Source: Dunaliella salina (lineage: Eukaryota; Chlorophyta; Chlorophyceae; Chlamydomonadales; Dunaliellaceae). Taken from it: DNA of 14,649 nt. Numbering within the stretch: position 1 is the stretch's first letter; each line of letters opens with the position of its first letter. The stretch lies in NCBI GenBank assembly GCA_002284615.2, contig MU070109.1, positions 41,368-56,016 of the forward strand. The letters run 5' to 3'. The position numbers and the translations under genes are program-made. This document shows positions 1 through 7,727 of this stretch, one piece after another. Under the pieces are notes generated by a model. It searched no databases. It was not told where the DNA came from and saw only the letters and a list, made by a program, of their open reading frames with translations.

Positions 1-345
1 TAGTTTGCTTGGCAGCAGTCTGGTTGGATGGGTTAGCCTAGTTTGCTTGGCAGCAGTCTGGTTGGATGGGTTAGCCTAGTTTGCTTGGCAGCAATCTGGT
101 TGGATGGGTAAGCCTAGTTTGCTTGGCAGCAGTCTGGTTGGATGGGTAAGCCTAGTTTGCTTGGCAGCAGTCTGGTTGGATGGTAAGCCTAGTTTGCTTG
201 GCAGCAGTCTGCTTGGATGGGTTAGCCTAGTTTGCTTGGCAGCAGTCTGGTTGGATGGGTAAGCCTAGTTTGCTTGGCAGCAGTCTGGTTGGATGGTAAG
301 CCTAGTTTGCTTGGCAGTTTGCTTGGCAGCAGTCTGCTTGGATCT
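1..345. repeat. 38-bp tandem repeat array, about 9 units, open at left edge
   Basis: Units start at 1, 39, 77, 115, 153, 190, 228, 266 and 303, each beginning TAGTTTGCTTGGCAGCAG and ending TGGATGGGTTAGCC. Most are 38 bp; units 5 and 8 are 37 bp through loss of one G. The last unit carries an internal 12-13 bp duplication of GCTTGGCAGTTT and decays into unique sequence after about 345. Units differ at only a few sites (GGTTAG or GGGTAAG; CTGGTTGG or CTGCTTGG), so the array is fairly young. It begins at base 1 and so probably continues beyond the window. The open frame across it on the minus strand is a product of the periodicity and is not coding. Confidence 0.95.
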
Positions 346-1443
346 TGCAGAAAGTGTGAAGACTTGCGCACGAGTGTAAGTCCCTGGGCTGCTTAGATTT
401 GAAGGGAAGCACATAGGCCTGCTCACCTGGATGAACACACAGCATCTAGCTCTGAGCACTTGAAACTCCCATGGGTTTTCATGCTGCTAAAACAACTGTT
501 CCGCGCTTCTGCTCTACTTTGAATAATAATAAGAGCACAAATGGTGTGCTCTTGCCTTGATGTCGGTCACCAAGAGACCTTCTGGGCCTCTGCGCTGAAC
601 TGCAGCAAATTTTGTGACCAGGGATGTCGTGTAAAGTGCTTTACTTGTTGCTGGTATATAAGGCCCCCAGAATTGTGCACAAGTCTGACAAGTGGAAGCA
701 TGAAGTTGAGGCACTGACGAGGCAAATTGGGGCTGACAAGGCACAACAAAAAGGAGTGCTAGATTAGCAGAGACTCATCATACAACAGGAACACAGCCCA
801 GCACACCACACAGTCTCAATGTATTTGAAGAACTCTGTTCCTGACATAAATAAATGCATGTGACTGCACCATCCAGACTCATCCAACGCCGCAACTGGGA
901 TCTTGTCATCAAGAATGCGTCCAAGGAATGAATTGGTACTTACTTTTTCATCTTTGCATATACTGTTTTGCTGCAAGTGTACAGATGCTTCTGCCCCTCC
1001 CACTGCTCTTTCTCCCCTCCTTTACTTTATGTCCTTGCCCTCTCTGCTACTGAAAGTGTTGTATTGCTTTTTGCTACTGCCACTGCTGCTGCTGCTTCCT
1101 GCCGCAAAACCTGCTGCAGCGCTTTGTCTGGCTTTCCCAAATATGTGAAAGCCCACACAAAAGCATGACTGCATGTGGTACGAAAGGTATCTGTGTTGCA
1201 AACAAACAGCCATTGTGCGCAGCAAAATCCGGCATTGTCAGAGGTGCCTCACTTTTTGCACGGCAGGTCATTGAAACATCTTTCATACGGTTTCAAAGGA
1301 TATGCTGATCATGTACATGCAGCTTAAGTAGTGGAAGCCATTGGCTCTTTAGATTGATCAAGTGGAATCTGCAGCTGCAGAGCTTCTCCTGCTGTGGGAA
1401 TTTTTTTCTGATTTGCAAGTGTGATCCAGTGACCAATGCCCAA
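346..1443. other. Unassigned region without a convincing gene
   Basis: No recognisable protein, RNA or repeat family was found on either strand. A TATATAAGG box-like sequence lies at 655-663 on the plus strand but has no matching downstream coding region, and it falls inside a short open frame. A CTG-rich stretch at 1080-1125 resembles glutamine, leucine or alanine coding triplets but is too short to assign. A perfect donor-like GTAAGT occurs on the minus strand at 943-938 without a supported exon. Confidence 0.5.
624..767 (+). CDS. Possible short coding exon, unknown product
   Basis: An ATG frame of 47 codons ends at TAG 765-767. Its first half is hydrophobic (residues about 5-12) and its second half is strongly charged with a helix-like pattern (KSDKWKHEVEALTRQ), which looks more like coding sequence than most frames nearby. 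An in-frame TGA lies just upstream at 615-617. It would therefore have to start at this ATG or after a splice acceptor, and an AG preceded by a moderately pyrimidine-rich tract lies at 620-621. I do not recognise the family. There is no supported partner exon, and the TATA-like box lies inside it. It may be a chance frame. Confidence 0.2.
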   Translation: MSCKVLYLLLVYKAPRIVHKSDKWKHEVEALTRQIGADKAQQKGVLD

Positions 1444-1624
1444 AGCTACTGACTCTTACCACGATCTTGCTGCACCCAAGCGTTTGACACTCAGCTTGTC
1501 TTGGCCTTGGGCAGATCCTGAGCACCCACATAGTCAAGCAGCTGGCTCTTACCACAATGTTGCAAAATGTTTTGACACATATTGTATGGGTCCTCCGCAG
1601 ATCCTGAGCACCCACTTGGTCAAG
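1444..1624. repeat. Diverged tandem duplication, about 86-93 bp units
   Basis: Two adjacent copies share TCTTACCAC (1454 and 1547), TTTGACAC in the middle, and an identical CAGATCCTGAGCACCCA (1512-1528 and 1598-1614), followed by a similar GTCAAG. The offset falls from 93 to 86 because of small indels. This is an old duplication, and it makes the long plus-strand open frame here suspect as a gene. Confidence 0.85.
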
Positions 1625-1671
1625 ATGAGTGCTGAAGATGACCTCGTTCATGATGCTGTTTATGAAACCAG
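1625..1671 (+). CDS. Candidate 5' exon of the 2298-3573 gene
   Basis: An ATG at 1625 opens 15 codons plus two bases (MSAEDDLVHDAVYET and AG) and ends at a donor-like AG|GTGTGT at 1671/1672. The two leftover bases complete an Arg codon with the single G that starts the exon at 2298, so the phases fit. No signal peptide is encoded, although the protein's tail suggests secretion. That argues that this is either not the true first exon or not part of the gene. The fit in phase has a one-in-three chance of being accidental. Confidence 0.25.
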
Positions 1672-2297
1672 GTGTGTGACCTCAGGCCAAAATGTGTTTT
1701 AATGGACCTCAGAAGAGCACAAAGTTTGCTTGCATGAGGCAGCAGTGAATGGATCTGTTTTGGTCTCCAATCATGGATTATTTGCTCGATTTAGTATGCA
1801 TTGTGTGGCAATTGATATTGAATTTGCATATTGAGCCCCTGTCTCCTGTTATTGAGGCATCGTCCTGTTATGGTCCTTGTCCAATTATGTGGCCAGGTCC
1901 TGCTCTGAGGCACAAGGTGTAACAATAGGAATTGAGAAGCTTGCTTTGAAGACTTTTTTATAATCCCTATCTTAGGCCAGAGGGGTGTTCACAAATATGC
2001 ATGCAAGCATTAACACAGACAACAACTGCATCACCATAAATGACGACCTTCATTTTCACTGTGGATTTTCGGAAATGTCATTGTAAACTATATTATTTCC
2101 TTTAATTTTCGTATTATCAAGAGGAAGTCTTGAAGGGGTGGAAATGGTGTGCTCATTCTCAGTGACAAGGATTATCGCCCAACATGCAGTTTGAGGGGTG
2201 AAGAGTGTGTGCAAAGGGATTGCGCTTCACTCCATTCACACGGGCTTCCATCCATGCCAATTCTGGGACCGCACTTCTTTCTGTTACTCTGCCACAG
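1672..2297. other. Unassigned or intronic sequence upstream of the supported exon
   Basis: No domain, repeat or RNA gene was recognised. The right end has a pyrimidine-rich tract (around 2277-2293) leading into CCACAG, a good splice acceptor. The sequence is intronic if the candidate exon at 1625-1671 is real, and otherwise is upstream or intronic sequence of a gene whose 5' end is not identified. Confidence 0.4.
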
Positions 2298-3573
2298 GGG
2301 TGAAGACATTGTGCGGGTCAGCATTGATGAGGCAAGCGGGACAATCACCATCGTTCCCACTTCTGGTGAGCTTGTTGCCCCAGCGAGCGGAAGACGACTA
2401 TCTGCCCACGGTGGGATCACAATTGAAGGGGAGGCAACAACAGAGAGTGGCCAGGTATGTTTTTGAAACTTTTGGTACATTGATATAACAGCTGGATTAA
2501 TACAGGGGGGGATAAAGACAGAGAAAAGTAAGAAAAGACAATCAGTCATCAAGGCACAAGAACCACATCATATCTCTAGCAAGATCAAAAGGGTTCTACC
2601 AGTAAAAGGGATGGCCACGGCGAAGTTGTTTTCCTGATTGCTTGCTTTTGAGACAAGCTAGCACCACAAAATTGGAGCAATGATTATTTTTCCAGAGCCA
2701 GGCACATTGTGTGCATTCAATCGGAGGGAAGAACTCAGCAATCAAGTGGAGAATCTTGTGTTTTTTTGGTGTGCTCTCATGCGGCTTGGCCACACGCAGA
2801 GAGGCAAACTCATGTTGGCAGGCACGCAATGGAGTTGAATGTGGAAAGATGCGTAGGAAAGGGGTGGGCACCAGGTGGACAAGTAGACATTGCCAATTGT
2901 TTGCTCTTGTTTGGGCAGGCATGCTTTTATTGCTGATTGTGGGTACGCCACTGTTTTGGCAGGCACACACTGATTGAGCTTGCAAAGAGCAAGGGCAAAA
3001 GACAAAGCCAGCCAATGAGAGGCTGCATCCAAGTAGGAGAAGTATCCTGATTAGCAAGTGCTTGGGTGGACACAGAATGATTTAGCTCTCAAATGTGCAT
3101 GCGGTAGGTATTCACACCTTCCAGCGCAGGCAAGTTGTAATGTTGACTGTGAGCATGCACATACTGATTCAGCTTGCAAATCTGCATGCATGTGGCTAGT
3201 TACGTATGAAACTTCATCTGCTGGCATGTAATGCCGTGCTGCGGGTGTGAACCCAGGCAAGCATGAATTGGTTTGGCTTGCAAACCAATTGCCCTGTGGT
3301 AGTTATTTTCCAAATTTTGCTTGCTGATGCACACAAACAAGGACAGGAACACACACTGATTTCTTCCAAATGCTGTGTAACACTGATGAGGAAAAGTATC
3401 ATGGCTCTTGCTTACAGGTTTACTACTCCACCGGAGTTTTGGTAGGTGACAGCTATGCGCGAGAAATCAATAGCTTCAGTATTTATGAAAGCAATGGCAG
3501 CTGGTCGACACAGCCAGGGATCACTCTCTCTGTTATCTTACTTGCAGCGTGCTTGTCTTTACTTGGTTTGTAG
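2298..3573 (+). CDS. Spliced gene, two 3'-terminal exons; possible GPI-anchored surface protein
   Basis: Exon 2298-2454 follows a pyrimidine-rich CCACAG acceptor and ends precisely at a codon with donor CAG|GTATGT. It encodes about 52 residues starting RGEDIVRVSIDEASG. Exon 3418-3573 follows TTGCTTACAG, begins VYYSTGVLVGDSY in the same phase (0), and runs 51 codons to TAG 3571-3573. The last 18 residues are uniformly hydrophobic (GITLSVILLAACLSLLGL) and follow a small-residue, polar stretch (SNGSWSTQP). This is the arrangement expected of a GPI attachment signal, or else of a short C-terminal membrane anchor. The remainder looks beta-rich and soluble. I do not recognise the family. An internal donor-like GTAGGT at 3442 would define a 24-nt microexon, but the long open frame beyond it favours the full terminal exon. 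The N-terminal exons are not identified. A TGTAA that could serve polyadenylation lies at 4028-4032. Confidence 0.5.
2955..3375. repeat. Degenerate intronic repeat, period about 87-107 bp
   Basis: The core TGATTNAGCTTGCAAA recurs at about 2971, 3078, 3165 and 3269, with a weaker fifth copy near 3358, mostly preceded by GCACACAC or GCATGCACAT. Spacings are about 107, 87, 104 and 89 bp. The copies are strongly diverged, so only the cores align by eye. The array lies inside the intron between the exons ending at 2454 and starting at 3418. The overlapping short open frames on both strands are by-products of it. Confidence 0.6.
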
Positions 3574-4119
3574 GGGAACATTGTTGGGAACATACTATAT
3601 GTGACAGTGAATTCAATTTTGTTATTTTTGACAGTGTAGATCAATTAGTATTAATAATAATGCTCAGAGTGAGGTGAGAGACTTTGTTTGGACGAGTCAC
3701 ATTGTGACACGCAACAGTGAATGCATTCAATGCTTGGCAGTGATAATATAAACGAATTTGCAGATGACAAGAATGCATTCCAGGACATACAGGTGAGAGC
3801 CGTGTGGACTCTGTTATCGTGCATAATTATTTCATTGACAACTGTTTGGTTGCATGCCGTTGCTTTCGGGGTTGGTCATGGCCATTTGCTTCTTTCAGAG
3901 ACGTCAACACTGACTTGCTGAGATTTTTTTTGGTAAGCTTCTGGACGGAGCAAGGTTAAGAAAGGGAGAAAAGGTATACGGGAAATCACAAAGCCTGCTC
4001 GTGCTTTATCATGTTCAACAGCCAGTTTGTAATTCTGTCACCATTAACCTTAAACTGGCTCAGCATCTGGCCAACCATTAGGGACAATTGATTGTCGAAC
4101 ATGTTGCAGCAGGGTAGAA
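3574..4119. other. 3' flank of the spliced gene, no gene seen
   Basis: This stretch is AT-rich and probably holds the 3' untranslated region of the upstream gene. A 66-codon plus-strand frame at 3721-3921 contains a hydrophobic stretch but resembles nothing I know. It also contains donor- and acceptor-like sites, so an alternative downstream exon cannot be excluded. Confidence 0.4.
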
Positions 4120-4128
4120 TAGGATGAG

Positions 4129-4290
4129 GTTGCATATCTGTACCTACCTACAAGGGCAGCTTAGCTGAAGCAAAAAAAGCCTGCAACCAAATCAAATTAT
4201 AGTTGTGAACACATGTCAATTGGAGAGGGAAAAAAGCAAGTTTACATTGCTACATCCGCCTACAAGGGCAGCTAAGCGGAAACACTGAAA
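4129..4290. repeat. Pair of diverged direct repeats, offset 112 bp
   Basis: CCTACAAGGGCAGCT occurs at 4147 and 4259, followed in both by a TAGC or AAGC step and a purine-rich stretch, and preceded by related TGTACCTA or GCTACATCCG sequence. Outside the core the copies align only loosely. Confidence 0.65.
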
Positions 4291-4320
4291 CCTGTAACTT
4301 GACCTGACCAAAGTGATGTT

Positions 4321-4486
4321 GGAACGACCGGTTACCACCAATCAGACATAGCGACGGTCTTTGTGACATGCATGACATTTGGGCATAGAACTAGGAGTCA
4401 GCGGAACAATTTGTTACCACCAATCGGACATATTTGAGTGGATGTCTCCTGGACATGCCTGACACTTTGACATGGAACTAAGAAAC
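4321..4486. repeat. 82-bp tandem duplication
   Basis: The first unit starts at 4321 (GGAACGACCGGTTACCACC) and the second at 4403 (GGAACAATTTGTTACCACC). Both continue through CCAATCNGACATA, a GACATGCNTGACA segment and an AGAACTA or GGAACTA segment near the end, with scattered substitutions. Confidence 0.85.
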
Positions 4487-4549
4487 AGTGGACATTCTTG
4501 TAATCAGAAAGGAAGATTTCTGACTGCCGTTATTAGCGCACTCGCAGGG

Positions 4550-4720
4550 TCGACATAAAGTGGCTCTGACCTGTCCCAATTAGACAATCGGGATTTAAGT
4601 GATAAGGTACCTTATGGTGCGGAATTGCTTTGTGGCTAACTCAATACCAATAATATAAAATCAGAAAACAGAGTGGTCCTGAACCGTCCAAATTGGACCA
4701 TCAGGCATTCAGGACATCTG
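4550..4720. repeat. 113-bp-offset duplication with palindromes
   Basis: A segment around 4567-4597 (TGACCTGTCCCAATTAGAC) is repeated with substitutions around 4680-4710 (TGAACCGTCCAAATTGGAC). Between them lies a perfect 14-bp palindrome, ATAAGGTACCTTAT, at 4602-4615. The second copy forms an imperfect hairpin at 4678-4706 (CCTGA...GTCCAA / TTGGAC...TCAGG). Similar CCAATYRGAC words in the adjacent 82-bp duplication suggest a common origin. Confidence 0.6.
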
Positions 4721-4924
4721 CGTTGGAAAGTTTTGTTTCTCTGAACCTGCTCTGATTCAGAGAGATGTCCTCTGATAGGCTCTGATTTAGCCACACAGGA
4801 GGTGTCTGATTCAGACAAATACTCAGACCCCAATCAGACCCTTTTCCCTCAGATCCAGATCCTTTAATCCCTAGCCTGACATCACTGATTCAGACCCTCA
4901 TCAGACTCCCCTATGTAAGTGTGC

Positions 4925-4998
4925 GAGAAAAAGTGCAAAATGGGATTCGAACCATGAACTCACGCTACTCCACCACTCCACCACGATTTCGTGGCATA
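4925..4998 (-). mobile_element. tRNA-like, SINE-like sequence with A and B boxes
   Basis: On the minus strand GGTTCGAATCC (4953-4943) is a perfect match to the Pol III B box, that is the T-loop of tRNAs. TGGTGGAGTGG (4983-4973) fits the A-box pattern 19 nt upstream. That distance is too short for a normal tRNA, and the T-stem does not pair well, so this is not a functional tRNA. A tRNA-derived SINE head or a tRNA relic fits better. A TTTTT run follows on the transcribed strand (about 4934-4925). A perfect 6-bp hairpin, CCACGATTTCGTGG (4981-4994), lies just 5' of the A box. The element's full limits and tail are not defined. Confidence 0.45.
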
Positions 4999-5345
4999 GG
5001 AGCATAATTATAGATAAATATACATATATCTTGTACATAATGAGCTCATTCATAGGCTGTGCATGCGCAGGACAAGCCGCACTGTCTGCAAAAGGCCTTG
5101 CAACATGTTTCCCCACCATCAACAATGGCAGGTGCAAAAACAAACCACCTTTTGCATCACAGACTTAGCACCCTCTGAATCAGAGCCACTTCAGAAGGTA
5201 GTTCTCAAACAGGTGGGTGTTCTTCATCCGAACTTTTTATGGGAATATAGATGAATTGGAATGATTCTGAGGAAATGGACTCTGATTCACAGGCAAATTA
5301 GACATTGTGTGAGAAGGCAGTTGGGGCAAAGTTTGAATCAGACAT

Positions 5346-5352
5346 ACGTTAC
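5346..5352. repeat. Target-site duplication, left copy (LINE-B fragment)
   Basis: ACGTTAC at 5346-5352 is repeated at 5762-5768, immediately beyond the LINE-B-like fragment. Sequence on both outer sides belongs to the palindromic satellite. Confidence 0.6.
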
Positions 5353-5761
5353 GTTAAAAGGCATAGGAGCGTGTGGCCATCTGAGGATCATGCTGAACAT
5401 GGTGCTCATTTAAACAAGTTAGCCAAGTACCATAATTGGGTAGCGCTTCCCTTCCGGCATAATTCTGCTCTTGGTAAACCACTCCATACTCCTAGGTACA
5501 TGCATTTGGATTTGGGTAGGCATATGCAGAGGAACATTGCTTGCTTCCGACTGCACGCCCATAAGCTCCGAGTTGAAACTTCTCATTGGCATGGACATGC
5601 ACCTCAATGTGATTTATGTGTTTCAGAACAATGGCAGGGTGAAAAGCACGTTATCTTTCTCTGCCCTTGCAACTTCCTATGCACATATTATTATTATGCA
5701 CATATTTTTACTGCCTTTCCTGAAGGTTATGTTCCCTTGTAAACCTTGTAAACCTTGACAA
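5353..5761 (+). pseudogene. LINE-B family fragment: 3' end of reverse transcriptase ORF with zinc knuckle
   Basis: The plus-strand frame that runs to TAA 5740-5742 encodes the C-terminal part of a non-LTR retrotransposon protein. Residues PRYMHLDLGRHMQRN and ACFRLHAHKLRVE align with PHHMYLDLSRHVLRN and SRFRICTHTLRAD in the larger LINE-B copy at 10184-11485. A zinc-knuckle pattern CX2CX9HX4C (CDLC...KHVIFLC) has identical spacing in both. After the knuckle about 50 residues are missing relative to the larger copy, and the frame then ends in a related EG-containing tail, so there is an internal deletion. The 3' end is a short tandem, TTGTAAACCTTGTAAACC. The ATG at 5305 and the residues before about 5353 come from the satellite, not the element. 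The fragment lacks all catalytic parts and is dead. The 7-bp flanking repeats mark it as a retrotransposition product. Confidence 0.75.
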
Positions 5762-5768
5762 ACGTTAC
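5762..5768. repeat. Target-site duplication, right copy (LINE-B fragment)
   Basis: This is the second ACGTTAC copy, directly followed by the satellite motif TCTGATTCAGA at 5769. Confidence 0.6.
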
Positions 5769-6608
5769 TCTGATTCAGACCTCTTCAGAGCCATTTTCGT
5801 CTGATTCCATCCAAGGCAGGTGTCTGGTTCAGACTAATACTCAGATCCTGCTCAGACCCCTATTGCTCTGTTTCAGACCTTTTGAGCCCTGGCCATCCCA
5901 GACTGCTTGGTCAATTGAATGTGTCTGATTCAGACCCTGTTCAGACCCCTTTTGCTCTGATTCAGACCTTTTGATCCCTGGCCATCCCGGACTGTTCAGT
6001 CACTGAATGTGTCTGATTCAGACCCTGTTCAGAGCCCTTTTCTTCTGATTCCATCCAAGGCAGGTGTCTGATTCAGACTTCTAGCCAGACTCCAATCAGA
6101 CCCTTTTTCCTCTGATTCAGACCCTCTGATCCTTAGCCACCTTAGACTGTTCAGTCGCACAATGTCTCTGATTCAGACCCTCTTCAAAGCCTTTCTGGTC
6201 TGCTTAGCTCTCATCCAGACCTCCTCCAGAGGTTTTTCCTTCTTTTTTCATGATAAGAAAGGTGTCCAGTCCAGGCTAACTCTGATTCAGGGCGCCTTCA
6301 GAGGGTCCATCACAAGGCAGATGGGAACTTTGATGAATTTGTCTGACTCTGAGAAGTTGAACACTGATTCAGAGGCAGTTCAGACATTGTGTGAATAGGC
6401 AGATGGGGCCAACTTAACGGTTAGTCTGAATCAGACCAGCTTGATTCTGAATCAGACCATCATCAGGGGCTCTTTGTGATGCTATATAGCGGCAGCCTCT
6501 GAATCAGATCACCTTCTCTCTGGTTCAGAGGCCAATCGGAGGCACCCTCTGAATCAGACCCTCTTCAGACCAAATCAGACCTGGAAATCAGAGAAACCAA
6601 AACTTTCC

Positions 6609-7437
6609 GACATGGGACGCGGAATCACCTTGTGAATGATACAACAACAAGATCATATCACCAGAATGACCATGGTTGCTGGACCATGGCTGTTGCAGAA
6701 TGTTGGAACCTGCCAGGCTTGTTTAGGGACTGGAAAAGTTACTGGGACACTTCGAGTCTACCACACTGGATCATGGTTATTGCTGAATCATGGTCATGAA
6801 TGTTGGTTATCCGGTTGGATAATGTTGCCTGTGCTGGAGGCAGCGTTTTGCCTCAGTTATACGCCACTGAAAACTGGGGGATGTGACAGACGCTGATTTT
6901 GCACAACAAGTCATGTTCGTTTGCGTCTAGGTTGGCAAATGCTGTTAGGAAGCACACCCCTTCACTCCTTAATCAACGAGAATTTGAAGTGTATCCAACT
7001 GCACTCCATCAGGATCGCGAAAAATGTGGGACCACCTCCAACGATGAGGGCCCGCAGTGGAAACACTGATATACTGTGCAGCTCCCTCAACAAACAAGCT
7101 AGCTCCAAGTATGGAAAACTCCTTGTTTACTCAAAGCTATCGTCAACAAAGTTAAACACCTGTGAATTGCTGATCTTCTTTTTTTTTTGTTTTTGCCACA
7201 ATGGATTTACAATGGTTACCTACAGTAAGAACCTCTGGCTGATCAGCCGGTGGTGGAACATTCACACACAGCTATCAAGATCCACAATAAGTAAGCAAGT
7301 ATCTAGGAGAGGTCTGTGCTTAGCATACACTAGAACATGAGCAAGAAACAGTCTATCAAACATGAATGTTGATGTTGAAGGTTTGACAAGGACCTGGTAA
7401 AGCACCTGCAGCACTGCCGACGTTAGTTATCACAATC
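6609..7437. other. Unassigned region, one local duplication
   Basis: No recognised gene. A diverged local repeat (GGACCATGGCTGTTGC near 6681 and GGATCATGGTTATTGC near 6769) lies at 6665-6810. A 139-codon plus-strand frame at 6921-7340 contains a homopolymer-derived Phe run and shows no family resemblance. I read it as chance, or as the remnant of an unidentified element. Confidence 0.4.
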
Positions 7438-7545
7438 CTTGGTGAAGGAGATATGCGGTGCCTCGGCCCGGGATATCCCTTTGTCCTTTGTTGATGTGAG
7501 GAGCGTTTCCACTGCCTGTGTCGCTTTCTTCTCTTTCCTCTTCAC
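7438..7545 (+). repeat. Extra copy of the LINE-A 3' untranslated module
   Basis: This segment (GGTGAAGGAGATATGCGGTG, then CCTCGGCCC and TTGATGTG) matches 10118-10183 base for base at most positions. The match then continues, across the LINE-B insertion, with 11498-11560 (TTTCCACTGCCTGTGTC here, ATTCCCACCGCCTGCGTC there, both followed by a C/T-rich tract). No LINE-A coding sequence precedes it. It is therefore either a very short 5'-truncated copy or a module carried at both ends of the element. Short frames starting here (GASARDIPLSFVDV) and at 10118 (GASALGIPFSLIDV) are translations of the same untranslated sequence. Confidence 0.7.
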
Positions 7546-7727
7546 AGGCGCTTCTTTTAATTCAGCTGAACTGCCCACAAAAGCAGAAGGGCGGATGTGG
7601 GGCTCTGGTCTGCCTTTGCCGCAATTTATATGTAATCAACCCCATTCTCCACCCCAAAGCTTTGCCTCCGAGCTTGTGGGTCTTTTCTCACGCTCAATCC
7701 TCAACAACAAAATGCAACAAAGTAACA

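Larger units (their letters stand above)
4725..6608. repeat. Satellite-like block built on the palindrome TCTGA-W-TCAGA
   Basis: Fourteen exact copies of the 11-bp palindrome occur, with starts at 4751, 4805, 5174, 5769, 5924, 5956, 6012, 6067, 6111, 6167, 6425, 6446, 6498 and 6548. Many one-mismatch copies (e.g. CTGGTTCAGA, CTGTTTCAGA) and half-sites (TTCAGACC, AATCAGACC) lie between them. The centre base is T in nearly all copies up to 6177 and A in the last four (and at 5174), so orientation flips within the block. Longer repeats overlie the motif: 5231-5345 matches 6314-6436 directly (offset about 1082), and 5769-5880 matches 6012-6125 (offset about 243). The block is interrupted by a LINE fragment and a tRNA-like sequence. 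The plus-strand frame at 6162-6398 is made of this repeat and is not a gene. Confidence 0.9.

Noticed and set aside
655..663. TATATAAGG as a core promoter
   Set aside because: No supported transcript start or coding region lies at a suitable distance, and such a box is common by chance.
1436..1702. 88-codon plus-strand frame as a gene
   Set aside because: Most of it is a diverged tandem duplication with indels that are not multiples of three. Only the last part was kept, as a low-confidence exon.
3721..3921. 66-codon frame with a hydrophobic stretch as a membrane protein
   Set aside because: No family resemblance and no supported start. It lies in the 3' flank of the spliced gene.
4943..4983. 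Functional tRNA gene on the minus strand
   Set aside because: The A-to-B box distance is only 19 nt, and neither a T-stem nor an anticodon arm can be formed.
5305..5352. ATG and first residues of the frame over the short LINE-B fragment
   Set aside because: They are satellite sequence, with a direct copy near 6386-6436, joined to the LINE by the insertion.
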